A DNA stretch of 64,000 bases, taken from assembly GCA_023548195.1 (NCBI GenBank), contig JAJHZJ010000009.1, forward strand, positions 6,222,215-6,286,214, in the 5' to 3' direction. The DNA is from Bettongia penicillata ogilbyi (lineage: Eukaryota; Chordata; Mammalia; Diprotodontia; Potoroidae). Positions within the stretch are counted from its first letter, which is position 1, and each line of letters starts with the position of its first letter. Position numbers and translations under genes: made by a program. This document shows, piece by piece, positions 1 through 11,629 of the stretch. Below the pieces are notes generated by a model. That model had not been told where the DNA came from, did no database searches, and was given only the letters and a program-made list of their open reading frames with translations.

Positions 1-365
1 ATATGAAAACTGACTGTACATTTGTTTGTCATTTTAGCAAATTTAAATTAAAGTAAGGCCAAGAAGAATAGCACTTCTGTTCCTTATTCAATTTCATTTA
101 CAATTTTTAAGTTGTACCCTCCTGTGAGCCTGGAGTGAGATACAAGAGACGTATATGAACACTCTGATTCAGCATGGCAAACAGCTCCCCAAGGTCCAAC
201 TTTCATTAATAAATTGATAATTCACTTCACAAAAGACTCCATAAAAATCTATTTCAGTTAATTATGGTAAATAAGTTACACAATGCTCTTAAAATACAGC
301 TAAAAAATTAATCTGAACAAAAACAGCGATAATACATAAATTTTGAAATGTATGGAACCTAATTC

Positions 366-545
366 CTAAAAGTCAATTAATCAGCAAGGATGATTAAACC
401 CCTACTATATGCCAGCCACTGTGCTAAGTCCTGGGGATAAGTACAAAGACAAAAATGAAATAAACAATACCTGCCCTTGAGGAGTTTACAGTCCGGCTGG
501 GGGAAATATCTAAAGGAAATACAAGAGTGCTTGAAAATATTTTGA
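366..545 (-). repeat. L2-like LINE 3' end
   Basis: Read on the plus strand, the motif order (CCTACTATATGCC, CACTGTGCTAAG, TGGGGATA, TGCCCTTGAGGAG) is the reverse complement of the conserved L2 3' terminal region. The copy is diverged and has no open frame. The same motif order recurs in many places in the window. Confidence 0.7.
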
Positions 546-729
546 AGAGGAATTAAAGAGGAAAAATAAAATCTTAATTGTTCTTTAGCAAGTTACATAT
601 TTTATGGTCTTATAATTCAAGATGCACTAAACACCACACAATTTCCATTGTTTTCCTTATTTTATGCAGCCCACAGGCAGTTATCAAATGCAATTAAAAA
701 TTCATTCCAATATCATTTTGCATTAAGAA

Positions 730-1280
730 ATAATACAAGTAATTGAGAAAGCTATGTATCAACTAATGCAGAGTGAAATGTGTGTGTTCATCCTTTGTTG
801 CCGAAGAAGACCTTGCCATCAGAGAAATAATGACATGACTTGCCCTTGACTTTGTTTTGAATAAGGGAGGGCTGTGCAGGTCACCAGCCTCACTTCTCCT
901 TCAGAGTCATCTGAATCCAGTGACCAGATATTCATCAGGATGACTGGAGATGACCCAGGATGAGGCAAATGGGGTTGAGTGACTTGCCCAAGGTCACACA
1001 GCTAGTGGGTGTCAAGTGTCTGAGGTGAGATTTGAACTCAGGTCCTCCTGACGCCTGCTCTACCCACTGCACCACCCAGCTGCCCCATGCAGAGTGAAGT
1101 AAGGAGAACCTGTACAACAACATGCACAATGACAACAACAACGTAAACTAAAATATCACTAAAAGGGAGGCAAATTCTGAGAAATCTTAGAAAAAAAACA
1201 ACACAGAAACATTGCATCCATCATCAGACAAGGTTACTTTACCGTCTTGGTTGATTTGCTTCCGTTTTTCTATATAACCA
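730..1280 (+). repeat. Old L1 3' fragment split by a SINE
   Basis: The left half (730-777) ends AACTAATGCAGAGTGAA. The right half resumes at 1087 with GCAGAGTGAAGTAAGGAGAA, which is the conserved end of marsupial L1 ORF2 and the start of its 3' UTR. The intervening 309 bp are the SINE at 778-1086. Removing it restores the L1 order. Confidence 0.7.
778..1086 (-). mobile_element. Complete tRNA-headed marsupial SINE with target-site duplication
   Basis: On the minus strand the element starts GGGGCAGCTGGGTGGTGCAG at 1086, a tRNA-derived head. It continues through a GAGTTCAAATC B-box-like segment and a GTGTGACCTTGGGCAAGTCA core, and ends in a roughly 170-bp module that is also found at 10380-10545, 17740-17920 and 39655-39840. 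It is flanked by the 12-bp direct repeat ATGCAGAGTGAA (766-777 and 1087-1098). The family name is uncertain (WSINE/MAR-like). Confidence 0.85.
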
Positions 1281-1568
1281 AAAAATACTCAGTTCCCCTG
1301 TCATCCTCAAAATGACAGGGGTATAAAAACGAAATATAAAGATTTTTATTGAAGGAAATAAAAACTAGAAAGATATACAAGCCTACCTTCAAGCGCAATT
1401 CACAACTTTTAACTACTATGTTTACATATCAGTGCACTGAATATTAAAATGCAGTCCATGATTACTGATCCCCTGATACCTTTAAAACACACTAAAATTC
1501 CTTTTCAAAAACATATATTCACAGGTAAAATTTAGCAATTCATTGAGTAAACAGAATCTTAGCTTTAC

Positions 1569-2442
1569 CTGAGGGAATGGTTGCACTGTTTTGGTGGTTT
1601 TCACTGGCTGACACAAATAAGTCTTCCTCTCCATCAGTGGAAGAGCTAGAAGAAGATTCACTACTGAGGTCATTCTCACTAGAACTGCTAGAGCTCGGGA
1701 GTAATGCATACTTTCTCCGGACCTCCCGTTTTTTCCTCTGCATTAAAATTCTCTCCTTTTGTTTCTGTGTCCTTTGTGAAGAATTTTTCACAAATCTCTT
1801 TCTACATGGAAGTCTCCTTAATGAATTAGTATGAAAACAGGGCCTTTTCATCAATAATCCCGAAACAGATTCTGTCTCAGTCCGAGGCCACTTTTGTGAC
1901 CGAGAAGCATGAGTTCTACTTTTAGCATTCAACATTGCCTGGGAGTGCCTAACAGATACTTCCTTGTCTTCATCAGATGTGACTGTGTCAGAATCTCCAA
2001 AATGAAGACTGGATGAAGGGGAGGAAACACAGTCACTAAAGGAGGACTCATTGTCTTCATCGCTCTGCGTTTCTAGGTGCTGCCTCAGTGCTAACATTCC
2101 CTGGCTGTCTTTAACAACACAGCTCTGGGCACACGAAGGACCAGCCTGCTGACTCTTACGCTTCTTCCTTACAACAATACCTTTTTCTTGATCTTGCTGG
2201 TTACCATTCATGTCTTTCTCTTGCTTTTGAGCATCATCACACAAGTGAGAGAATTCATTCTCTACTTTACTAGCGATCATCTCAACTTCTGCAGGGAAAC
2301 TTTTGGCTGCCCCGATGGGCTCAGGGTGCAAGAGGATCCCTTTCAGATTCTCCTGTGTCTTTGGTGCATCAGAAGGTACCTCACTCTTCATATCCGCTTT
2401 TAAGGTGTAGAGTCTGTTACAATCAGGAGTCCATTGAGTCAT
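1569..2442 (-). CDS. RNF111: RNF111 (Arkadia) exon 2, start of the coding sequence, residues 1-291
   Basis: The reading frame from ATG 2442-2440 runs 291 codons plus one base to a donor (TCAG|GTAAAG; last exon base 1569). Its sequence matches the N-terminus of RNF111/Arkadia along its length: opening MTQWTPD, the [15 protein letters not shown] block near residue 40, a basic KKRK cluster near 93, the [20 protein letters not shown] acidic-serine block, [13 protein letters not shown], and a serine run before the exon end. Arkadia is a nuclear RING E3 ligase that amplifies TGF-beta/Nodal signalling by degrading SMAD7, SKI and SKIL, and it binds SUMO chains. The SUMO-interaction motifs and C-terminal RING lie in later exons to the left of position 1. 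This exon is the disordered, phosphorylatable region. I chose the start at 2442 because it is the family's start; upstream in-frame codons belong to the intron. The frame is intact, so a retrocopy is unlikely. Identification is very secure. Confidence 0.96.
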
Positions 2443-2463
2443 GGGAAATTGTAAGGAAGTCCT
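2443..2463 (-). other. RNF111: RNF111 exon 2 splice acceptor and 19-nt 5' UTR
   Basis: On the minus strand a pyrimidine tract rich in T ends in TTTTTAG at 2469-2462, and the exon begins at 2461. Nineteen untranslated bases then precede the ATG at 2442. The acceptor fits the known RNF111 arrangement, in which the first exon is noncoding and translation starts in exon 2. The ATG has A at -8 and C at -3, so its Kozak context is only moderate. Confidence 0.85.
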
Positions 2464-3180
2464 AAAAAGACAAAACAAAATATTTTGAAAATGTGCTTTA
2501 TCATACTGTAAATACTATAGGTTTACAAAGATGTTAAATTCTGTTAAAACATTCTCATTACCTTCTAATCCTTTAACACTTCTATTATTGTACTACTACT
2601 GCCTTTTTTCCTAATTATAGAAGCCATGTTAATGTTAGACACTTTCAAAATAGTGGGCTAGATCATAATTTCAACTCAAAATATACAGTGGCACCTTTTA
2701 CTGAAGTCACAAATTTGGCCAAAATTGCCTATTTTCTTCAAAAATTATCATGGAACAGAAACAAAAATAAAAGGCTTAGCAAGCAACTGAATTGAAACTA
2801 TGATCTCCATTCAGTCAATATGAATTTCCTTTTCAGTTTATTCTAAAATGGTATATGTTTAATTAAACAACTGAATCTGCTTCTCAGTGTCTAAAGAATA
2901 TGTAATATTCATTATCGTTGAAAAAAATATAACATTAACATAGCTCCTTTTTCCTACCAAGATATATACCTTTCTTCATTTATTCTCATAGCACCATTCT
3001 AGAAAGCATTATCCCATCCTGCTTTAGAGATAGTGATTAACAGCACAGTAGACAAGGGCTACACTGGGAAATGAAGGTGATAAAAAAACAAAATATATCA
3101 GTAAAATTTTAAAGTATATGTGTTCATGCTAAACTTCATTAGGAACAAAAGTAAAACTCTAAGAATACAGCGGTCAGAAG

Positions 3181-3460
3181 GGGGCACAGAACAAGGGAAG
3201 AGAAGAGGACAAGTATTTATTAAATGCCAGGCTACGCTAAGTGTTATAGAAATAGGATAACATTTGATTTCATGATAACCCTGGAAAGGTAGGTGCCATT
3301 TATTAATAAGCTATTTTACAGCTGAGGAAACTGAAGCAAACAGAAAATTAAGCACCTCATCCAAGGTCACACAGCTGGTGTCTGATGTTGGACTGGAATT
3401 CAAGTCTCCCTGACTCCTGCACCTGCATTCTATCCACTGTGTCACCTAGTTACCTAGAAC
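3181..3460 (-). repeat. MIR/THER-type CORE-SINE
   Basis: The plus strand shows GAGGAAACTGAAG, CCAAGGTCACACAGCTGGT and, near 3435, TATCCACTGTGTCACCTA. This is the reverse-complement order of a MIR/THER-type SINE: CORE region followed by the tRNA-like head. Confidence 0.75.
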
Positions 3461-4179
3461 AACTAAGTTAAAGTTTATTTATTTCTAAAGAAATGTAAGC
3501 CATCTAAATGATATATTTGACAAAATGGCTGTTAGGTAGATAGATAATAAAATTTACAAAGGACAAATGGTTAAAATATCTGTATGCAATGAACATCTCA
3601 TCTTAAAATGACACGGCTAGTTAATGATGCTAATTTTCTTTATTTCATTTCTGTAAAACTTCATTTATTATGCACAAGATTAACTACTTCAAATAAAATT
3701 GCTTTAATAAAAAACAAACAATAACCCTTGTGAAATTTAAATGCTATACCAGAATCTCAGAGATTTTTATCTCAACCTCCTTATGTGCCTAAGAAACATT
3801 CCTTCAGTTGGATGTTTAATTGGTGACACAGCCTGGGCAAACAGATTCCCTAAATTTGTTAGATGCCATTGTTGCTAAACTAATACTACTCTACCACTGT
3901 GTGGTCACAACTACTGGGGAGTGAAGATGAGGAAAAGGCAACAGTCTGGGGCACAGAGTGCCTAGACAGGGTCTCTAATTCACTGGTAGTAAATCTGTGC
4001 ATTTACCTTTTTATGTGCTACTGTACATCCCTGAAGGATGTCACAAAATGCACTGATGGGGCCAATACAAATTTATGCTACCTTACCCCACCCCAACTCT
4101 ATCCTTCTCCAAGGTCACCTGGCAATCCTTTTACTCTTCTGAGTGAGCCTCAACACTAATCATCATTTCTACACAGCAC

Positions 4180-4445
4180 TCCAAAGTAAGTAAATCTACT
4201 TCCAAGTTGATATTGAACTATTAATGACTACTCTTTGGATCTATCAGTAAACCAATTCCAAACTCATCTAATTTTACTACCATCTAGACCACATATCTTC
4301 TTTTGCACAAGAATAGCACCTGAGATTTCACTAAATGCTCTGCAGAACATTTAGGGAAACCATCTACAAAATGTTTCCCTGATCTACCAGTTCAGTAACA
4401 ATGACAAAAAAATAAGGTTATCAGATCAGATCTAAGAGCTGGTCT
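4180..4445 (-). repeat. CR1/L3-clade LINE fragment
   Basis: It contains TATTAATGACTACTCTTTGG, then CTACCATCTAGACCACATAT and CCCTGATCTACCAGT, in the same order as the better copy at 15000-15905. It is a decayed part of a reverse-transcriptase coding region on the minus strand, with no open frame. Confidence 0.65.
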
Positions 4446-4454
4446 AGCCCTGAC

Positions 4455-4730
4455 CTATGTCATAATATGACAGAAAAAGATCTAGGCCTGGTATCAAGAA
4501 GACCTGAGTTCAAATCTGATTTCAAAACCGCATTAGCTGTGTGAGTATGGGCAAGTCACTTAACAACAAAAAAAATAAGGTTAATTTCTCAGGATCTGTA
4601 AAAAGGAAGTTTCTTGAGGAAGGGACTGTTTTGGAACTAGAGATTTTAGGTTCAAGCCCCACTTTTAGGCCTCTGACATGTCCAGGCAACGTGATCATGG
4701 GCAACTTACAACTCTCTGTTCCATACAACA
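4455..4730 (+). repeat. Two adjacent tRNA/MIR-like SINE fragments
   Basis: The first (4455-4570) has GAAGACCTGAGTTCAAATCT, TGTGTGAGTATGGGCAAGTC and ACTTAAC, the B-box and core of a plus-strand SINE, followed by an A-rich stretch. The second (4610-4730) has GGTTCAAGCCCC and GATCATGGGCAACTTA, a more diverged copy of the same kind. Both are fragments. Confidence 0.6.
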
Positions 4731-5124
4731 TTAAGCGCCAGAACAGCAACTAGTGAATTACTAAGTGTGAACGACCAAAAACAGTGATAGAACAAAGCTA
4801 AAGGACTTATCTAAAACCATGCTACTAGTATATGGCAAATTCTGAGAAAACTCAGGTTTTCTGCTTGAAAATCTAATGCATAGCATTCATATAATACTAT
4901 GAAATCTCTTAGCCTATGGTCTAAACTCATCAATGGGTTTATGATACAAAGGGTAGAATTTGCCTCTCCAGTATTTGGACATAAATTTTATGGTCAGCAA
5001 TGTGCTTCCCTTGTCCTCATCATCTCTACTTGAATCTACTGCATCATTAAAACTGTGACCTAAAACAAATTAGAGGAAAGTTAAAAATCAATGTCAAGTC
5101 CCATTAATGGCTAACATGGTAAAT

Positions 5125-5260
5125 GTCTGAATGAAAAGCCATTTATTAAGTGCTTGGTATGCACAGTTACTATGCTGATTTCTGGGGACACAAAAACTAA
5201 AGCAAAAAGTCCCTGTCCTCAAGAAGGCTAGAATAGAAGCGTACTGAAAATACCATTTAT
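5125..5260 (-). repeat. L2-like LINE 3' end fragment
   Basis: CATTTATTAAGTGCTTGG, ATTTCTGGGGACA and CCCTGTCCTCAAGAAGG occur in the order of a reverse-complement L2 tail. The copy is diverged. Confidence 0.6.
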
Positions 5261-6184
5261 ACAATCTTCAATGTTGCTTGGGCTTAGACTTATAAACATT
5301 AAGAAAATCATGATGTTATATTTACATTAAGTGTGATAATTTTCTGATGAAAATATTTTAGGCTTTGAACAAAATTTTTTCCAAAATAAACCAGTATAAA
5401 TTCTTGAAACAGTAACATTCATTCAAAAACCATCCACATTTAGTACAAGTGAGGAAGGAGAATGGCCCGATATTTAAAATGATCCAGTAGTATAAAGCAG
5501 AAACGTTTTGAAGGGTACTAACAAACCAACAGGAAAACTGTTGCTTTCTGTGAGTCAAGACTACCAGTTGGGGAAAAAGTGCTTCAAATCTTTGTTCAAT
5601 AATTATTTCTGCAGGCTTACATTGTACCAGATGTCACAGAGCTAGCCATACCTCTATCAAACACAGGCAAATAACCAACAAACAAGATGACATTATGTTG
5701 TATTAAAGTTCTGAGGAAACCCCTAAAGTCAATAAGCATTCAATCCTGTGTCTCTTACCATGTACATGTGGTGCACTGGTATAGCTTCAGTATAATGCTA
5801 TTAAACTTATTTCATAATAATGACAATAAAAATGTTGAATTCCATTTATTCTTTTCAGAAAAGGAAGAAAATATATAATACAGTTAAAAATTACTTTTCA
5901 GTGCTTACAGGCATAATTAAACTTTATCTGGAAAATCAATTAATCCAAAATTACCTCATGATATGAAAAAACTGAAGCATAACCTTAATAGGCAAATGGC
6001 AAAAAGGAGGGGAAAAGTAACTAAACTCAATTATTGCATTAGTTTTATCTGAATAAAGATTTATCAATTAACCCATTCTATGATATTATTTTCCCTAATA
6101 CCTTATTTATGTCATCTGAGATACCTTTCTTCATAATCAAGGAATCTTTCCTAACTTAATGAAATATATAGTTATTTAAAATTC

Positions 6185-6475
6185 AATTTGTTTTATTTTC
6201 AGTTCCTAATCTGCTCTTTCCACCCTCCCCCCTTTCTCACTCATTCAGAAGGAAAGAAAAGCAAAGATCATTAGGAATATGTACAACTATGCAAAACATA
6301 TTCCTGCACTGAATAAAAAAAGAGGAGGGGAGGGAAGGGAAGAAGAAAGAAAAAATATGCTTCAATCTGCACTCTAAAATCTATCAGTTACCTGGAAGAA
6401 AGGGCAGCAAGAGTCCTTCAACTGTGGTTGGTCGCTGCACTGATCAATGTTCCTTTCAGAACTGATAGGAACATA
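6185..6475 (-). repeat. L1 3' UTR fragment
   Basis: TTTTATTTTCAGTTCC, a polypyrimidine block and ATGCTTCAATCTGCACTC match the reverse complement of the marsupial L1 3' UTR. The same series is at 38395-38660 and near 63490. Confidence 0.6.
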
Positions 6476-6489
6476 TTTACTAAGGATCT

Positions 6490-7215
6490 ATAATTTACAA
6501 AAATTTGCTACTAGGCCTGGAAATAGAAAAACAAAAATAAAGCAATCCCAGTCCTCGAGGAACTAACATTTGGGAAGGGGTAGTAAAAGAATACCCTTGT
6601 ACAGTAGTAGGTTAATTACATGTAAAGAGGGAAAAGAGTGCTGAAGAGTCATATGTGAGGGAGCGGGGAGGTAGTATATAAGGAAGGCTTCAAAGAAGAG
6701 ATGGCACCTGAGTTGAATCTTCAAAAAGAAGGGTCCTGAGAAGTAAAGATCAGGAGAGAGTGTAATAAGACATTTCTTATGCCTGGAATTATCCAAACAT
6801 AGGAAGTGGCTTCTACAAAAGTGGAAAGGCACAGTTCAAAGAACAAATAGGACAGTTTACTGGAATCTAGGAACACTGGAAAATGAGATAGGTGAAATGA
6901 GGTTGTGATGGGCCCCTCAGACATTAGGCTGACCTTTTTATCTTATCCAATGAGCACTAGAAAGAGAAAAGGTTTTTCACAAGGGACTGACATGACCAGG
7001 CCTTTTTCCTAGGAAAATTATTTTAGTAACTGTGGATGGTAAATTGGAAGGCAAGTAATACCAACAGAGAAACCAATTAAGAAACTATTTATTACCAGGT
7101 AAGAGATGATGAGGGTTTGAACTAAGGCAGTGGCCATGTCAGCAAAAAAGGAGATCTACTCCACAGATACTGTAGAGGTAGAATCAACAAGACCTACTTC
7201 AAAAAAGCAGACTTA
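6490..7215 (-). repeat. Ancient LINE (L2-like) internal segment
   Basis: It begins with the L2-type tail near 6540 (CAGTCCTCGAGGAACTAACA) and continues through AGGAAGGCTTCAAAGAAGAG, GACTGACATGACCAGG and GTAACTGTGGATGG. This motif order recurs at 18100-18600 and 55727-56325. No open frame survives. The subfamily is uncertain. Confidence 0.5.
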
Positions 7216-7884
7216 AAAACTTATCTTTCACCCTTCATACTTAAGATAGGTATGATATTATGTGGCATAATGGTTATTATTTATGGTTATTACTCTGTTA
7301 CATCATTTCATGCTTGTTGTTCCCATAATTATCCTAAGCCCAAAAATTATTTCCCTTTTCATCTGCATACTAGAATAGGAGTTTCCAAAGTGCAACAGTC
7401 TGACCCTGAGGGCTGTGTGATCAAACAACGACCTGAGGGGTGGAAAGATGACTTGCATCCCACTCTTCCCAGGACAGCAATGCTGGGACCTGTCTCCAAA
7501 TGATACCCCACTTCTATAACTCTAGCCCATACAGATGGTACCATATCCAAAATTACTTTGCACAAATTTTTTTACTTATATGTATTTATGTTGAGTCTTC
7601 AATAATTAATGAATGCTGCCTGACTTTTTAAATGTAATTTTAAAAAATTTCCAAGGAAAATGTATTGTGAAAATTGTTCCCCCTCCCACTTTGGTTGTAT
7701 TGCAAGTTATAATCATCCTCAACTTAGTATACATTGGAGAATGTACAGCAGAACATCAAATGCTGTTCTTCTGAACAAAAATTACCCCCATTGAGCTGTT
7801 TGGAACCTGAAGCAAGTGTTAAAGGATAAAACATGAAGTCACAGTAGGAAAAGTAGCAGGTGCCATGAAGATGAATCAAATGTG

Positions 7885-8130
7885 GGAATCACTCAACAGG
7901 TATTTATTAAGCACATACTATGTGCCTAGGCACTAGGGAGAAAAGTACAAAGATTAAAATCCCTACTCCGCAGGAGTTCACATTCTCATGGGGAAGAGAA
8001 GTACATATCAAAATTTACATAGCATAAATATAAACTGAATAAATACAAATATGTGTAACATATTTAAACACAAAGTAGCTAGGGAAAGAAGGTAACTAAC
8101 TAGCAGTTGGGGGGAGGGAAAGAAGCAAAA
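7885..8130 (-). repeat. L2-like LINE 3' end
   Basis: GGTATTTATTAAGCACATAC, TATGTGCCTAGGCACTAGGG and CAGGAGTTCACATTCTCATG are a well-preserved reverse-complement L2 tail. Confidence 0.7.
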
Positions 8131-8149
8131 AAAAAGAAAAACCGGCAAA

Positions 8150-8990
8150 AAAGAGTGCTTCTTTAACAGTAATAAGAAAATATGCTCTAAATCACTCATT
8201 GGAGAAATATAAATTAAAACAACTCTGAGATAACCCCAATGAGACTGCCTAACATAACAGAATAGGAAAATGACAAATGTTGGAAGGGAAGTGGAAAAGC
8301 AGGCACATTAATGCACTGATGGCGGAATTCTGAAGTGGTCCAACAACTCTGGAGAACAAATCAGAACTATGCCCAAAAGGGCTATAAAACTGTCAAACCT
8401 TTTTATCCAGCAACTGCTATACTAGGTTTTTGCCTCAACAAGATCAAAGAAAAAAGGAAAGGACCCATATGTACAAAGGTATTTGTAGCAGCTCTTTTTG
8501 TGCTGACAAAGAACTGAAAACTTACGGAATGCTCATCAGCTGGGATAGGAATGTGATGGAATATTGTGCTGTAAGAAGTGATGAAGAGAATGGTTTCAGA
8601 AAAACCTAGGCAGACTTTTATAAACCGATGCAAAGTGGGGTTAGAATAAGAAGGTACAGAGCAACAGCATTACCATGAAGACAATCCCCTGTGAAAGACT
8701 CAGCAACTCTGATCAGTATGATGACACACAACAGTTATTCCAAAGGAGTCACGATGAAAAACATTCTCCACCTCCACAGAGAGAAGTGACCGGACCGTGT
8801 GGACTGACACACATTTTCTTTTTCTCCTTTTTTAAAAAAAATACATAACTAATCTATAACTGTTTTTCATGACTTCAAGGTGTATAATGGGCATCACATT
8901 TCTTGCCTTCTCAATGGATTTTAGAGTGAATAGAGAAAGGGAAGACATATAGAACGGAAAATAAGAATGAATAAATGAAAGGAAAGCCAA
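8150..8990 (+). repeat. Old L1 3' end (ORF2 C-terminus and 3' UTR)
   Basis: GCTCTAAATCACTCATTGGA, GGAGAACAAATCAGAACTAT, TTTGTAGCAGCTCTTTTTGT and GATGGAATATTGTGCTGTAA are the diagnostic series of the marsupial L1 ORF2 C-terminal region. Stops and gaps break the frame. An A-rich end lies near 8980. Confidence 0.75.
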
Positions 8991-9289
8991 AACAAAGGCA
9001 GTGTTTCAGCTACCTCAAATAAAGAGAGAGGGACTCTGAAGTAAAGGTCAGGTGGAAATGTTATTTTAGATATTTAATACAGTAATACAGAAGGTGAGGG
9101 GTGTGGGGAGAAGGAAATACCTGGCATGTGATATAGTATGTTACCATTCACTTCAAATAAAATATTGATTAGATGTCTACTATGCACAAGGTACTAAAGA
9201 AAGGAGGGATAAAGACATCAATGAGTCTCTAGAAGAGGGATTTTTAGCCTGAGAGTATTAAACTTAAAAAATATATATATTAATAATTC

Positions 9290-9940
9290 TATTTGATAAC
9301 ATTGTGTGGTTAAGTTAAAGTAAACTGCTGCTGGGGTTGGTCACTATTGGACCATTGGGAGGTTCTGCAGGTTCAGAGCAAATGCATTGCTTGACTCCCC
9401 ACTGTTAAGTGCTGGTTTTCTGCCTTGGTAATTCCACTGCAGGTTTACATGCTGGGTTAAAGCTTAGAAGCTCCCTGGCCCCCAATCTGCTCTTGGACTC
9501 AGGGACAACAGCTAAGTTTTTGAAACTTGTTCCTTGTTCTGTATACAGGTAGTGCCTCTTTCATTCGTGACTCTGCCCCAAAATTGTGACCCAGAAGTGG
9601 GTAACAGGCAACCAAGATGTCAGCTGACAAATGCCTATGACTGTTACCAGTTCTGGTACAGGAGTCTCCTGGGATCTCTTTCTGCTCCAGTGCTTCCAAC
9701 CCTGGCATTCAGGCTCAGTCCTCTTACCCTTATGCTCCCCATCACTGCCTTGTCTCTGTTGCCACTTCACAATGCTCCCAGTCACCTCCTCCACCATTCT
9801 AACATCCAAAGATTTCTCTACATTCCTAAATTGACCCGGACTGGAGCGGGGGAAGTCTGTGACTTTTTCTTGGCTTTCCCATATAGTGCACTGTATTTTG
9901 GGTAAGAGTGGCAAAAATGCTGACGTTCACTCTATCCTCT
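9290..9940. other. Unassigned moderately GC-rich block in intron 1
   Basis: I do not recognise this sequence. Both strands hold frames of up to about 120 codons, but they overlap and have no splice or family support. It directly precedes the L2 copy starting near 9940, so it could be more of that element or an LTR. No terminal repeats or target-site duplication are visible. Confidence 0.3.
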
Positions 9941-10081
9941 TGACTCTGCTGAGTGGCATCTCTTTGAATATACCCGCTCTGACACTGCCACCACTCTGCT
10001 GCAGGCCCTCATCTCCTCAAGCCTGCACTGTTACCTGCAGGTGCTCTGACCAAGGAGAATATGAAGCTGAAACTTTTTAAC

Positions 10082-10545
10082 TCCAAATCACTTCCACTCT
10101 ATTCATAGACTGGCCAATAATAGGTCCCAGGCCAAGACCCACTTGGTAATTTTGGGGGCACAGACTGGCTCAGAATAAATGTAAATAGCAAATGTGTCTG
10201 TTTTAGCCAAAAATGTTGAGGGTCTTTCCCTCCAAGATCCATCTCTGCCTCATTTCTTATTAAGACAATCTCTGAATAAGTTTTGTCCCAGTCAAATGGA
10301 GACCTGTTAAGGACCTCAGGCCACACCCCACTGTATCCTGGGCTATCCCAGGTTGCCCTGATCTGTATCTTGCCACTGGACCCAGGTGACTCCGGAGGAG
10401 AAAGTGAGGCTGGTGACTTTGCACAAGCTTCCCTCACTTAAATCCAATTCACTTGCATGTCATGACCTCACCTCCCTGATGTCACGGTCCTCTTCCAGAA
10501 TGAAGAACGAAGGACAAACAGCAAACAGCAAGCAACATTATTTCA
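10082..10545 (+). mobile_element. Composite marsupial SINE-like repeat, about 460 bp
   Basis: The opening (GACTGGCCAATAATAGG, CAGAATAAATGTAAATAGCA) and closing (CACTGGACCCAGGTGACTCC, GGCTGGTGACTTTGCACAAG, GATGTCACGGTCCTCTTC) are repeated in order at 17440-17920, and in reverse complement at 39655-39990. Its last 170 bp equal the tail module of the tRNA-headed SINE at 778-1086. The left part is a different module. It sits inside the L2 copy. Confidence 0.7.
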
Positions 10546-10969
10546 ACAACCTTCTGGTAGGTCTGCCTGCCTCATACCTCTGCCACTCCAGACCATCTTT
10601 CACTGCACTACCAAACTGAACTTCCTAAAGTGCATCTGATAATGTCACTTCCCTACTCAAAAAACTCCAGTGGTTCCCATCACCTCCAGGATTAAATATA
10701 AAATCCTCTGACACTGACTTTCATAACCTCCTCCATACCGCCAGCTTTCTAGTCTTAAACCTTACATTCTTTGATCCAGCGCCACTGATCTTCGTTGTTC
10801 TTTGAATAAGATACTCCCTCCTCTCCAGATGCCAAGGCATTTTCGCTGGCTGTTTTCTATACCTGGGATGCTCTTTCTCATTCCTTATTTCTGCCTTCTG
10901 GCTTCCCTGAAATCTCTGCTAAAATCCCTCAGTCTCTGATTCCCTTTAATTCAAGTCCTTTTCTGGGAA

Positions 10970-11410
10970 CACTACTACGCTGTGAGAAATGATGAGCACA
11001 CCGATCAGGAAAGACTTGCATGAAATGATGAAGAGAAAACCAAGAGAACACTGCATACAGAAAAAGCAAAATTGTTTTAAGAATGACTTTGAGAGACTAA
11101 GTTATTTTGACTATTGTAAGTACACAAATTAAAAATAAAGGACATATGAAGAAAGATGTGATCTAAACAGCTGCATAGAATAATTTTACATACTTATTTG
11201 TGTCCAATGTTAGCCAAATCTAAGGCAGGGGAGGGGAAGAAAGGAAAAAAGTTGGGAAAAAAATTTACACGGTAACTGGTGTACATTTGGAGGGAACAAC
11301 AAGTTGTACATCATAGATCTGCAGTTTCACCTTTTTTTATTGTACTATCCTACACAGAAATGCTTGTTTTGTTCCATAAATTTAAAATAATTTTTTAAAA
11401 AATTGTATAA
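10970..11410 (+). repeat. Old L1 3' end inserted in L2
   Basis: It starts with ACTACTACGCTGTGAGAAAT, the L1 ORF2 end. It includes TTGGAGGGAACAACAAGTTG and ends A/T-rich near 11405. The tail motif with GTTGTACATCATAGATCTGC is shared with the older L1 ending near 58690, so both belong to one old subfamily. Confidence 0.65.
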
Positions 11411-11629
11411 AGGTTATTTCCAATTTACAAAATAATTTATCCCTGTAAATAGCTGGTCTGTACATCATGCATGGGTGTTTCCCTCAGACTATGAGCTCCT
11501 AGAGAAGGGGGATTATCTTTTGCCTTTCTTGGTATTCCCTAGGATTCAGTCAAGTCCCACACACACAGCAGATGCATAATAAATGTTTACTGACTTACTG
11601 GTTTAGTCATCACAGTTAACCCAAGAAAA

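Larger units (their letters stand above)
1..1568 (-). other. RNF111: RNF111 intron 2 (partial)
   Basis: This is the sequence downstream of the exon 2 donor on the minus strand, starting GTAAAG at 1568-1563. It contains an L2 fragment (366-545) and an L1 fragment split by a SINE (730-1280). Positions 1-365 and 1281-1568 are AT-rich, and I recognise nothing in them. The next exon is outside the window. Confidence 0.85.
9940..11615 (+). repeat. L2 3' region interrupted twice
   Basis: The segment 9940-10080 includes CTCTTGACTCTGCTGAGTGG and GCCACCACTCTGCTGCAGGC. It continues at 10545-10970 (CTGCCTGCCTCATACC, CCCTACTCAAAAAACTCCAG, CACCTCCAGGATTAAATA) and finishes at 11420-11615 (GAGCTCCTAGAGAAG, GCATAATAAATGTTTACTGA). 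These three pieces are consecutive parts of the L2 3' end. The gaps hold a SINE (10082-10545) and an L1 tail (10970-11410). Confidence 0.75.

Noticed and set aside
1482..1709. Minus-strand 75-codon frame overlapping the end of RNF111 exon 2
   Set aside because: Different phase from the RNF111 frame, and it runs into the intron. It is a shadow of the real exon.
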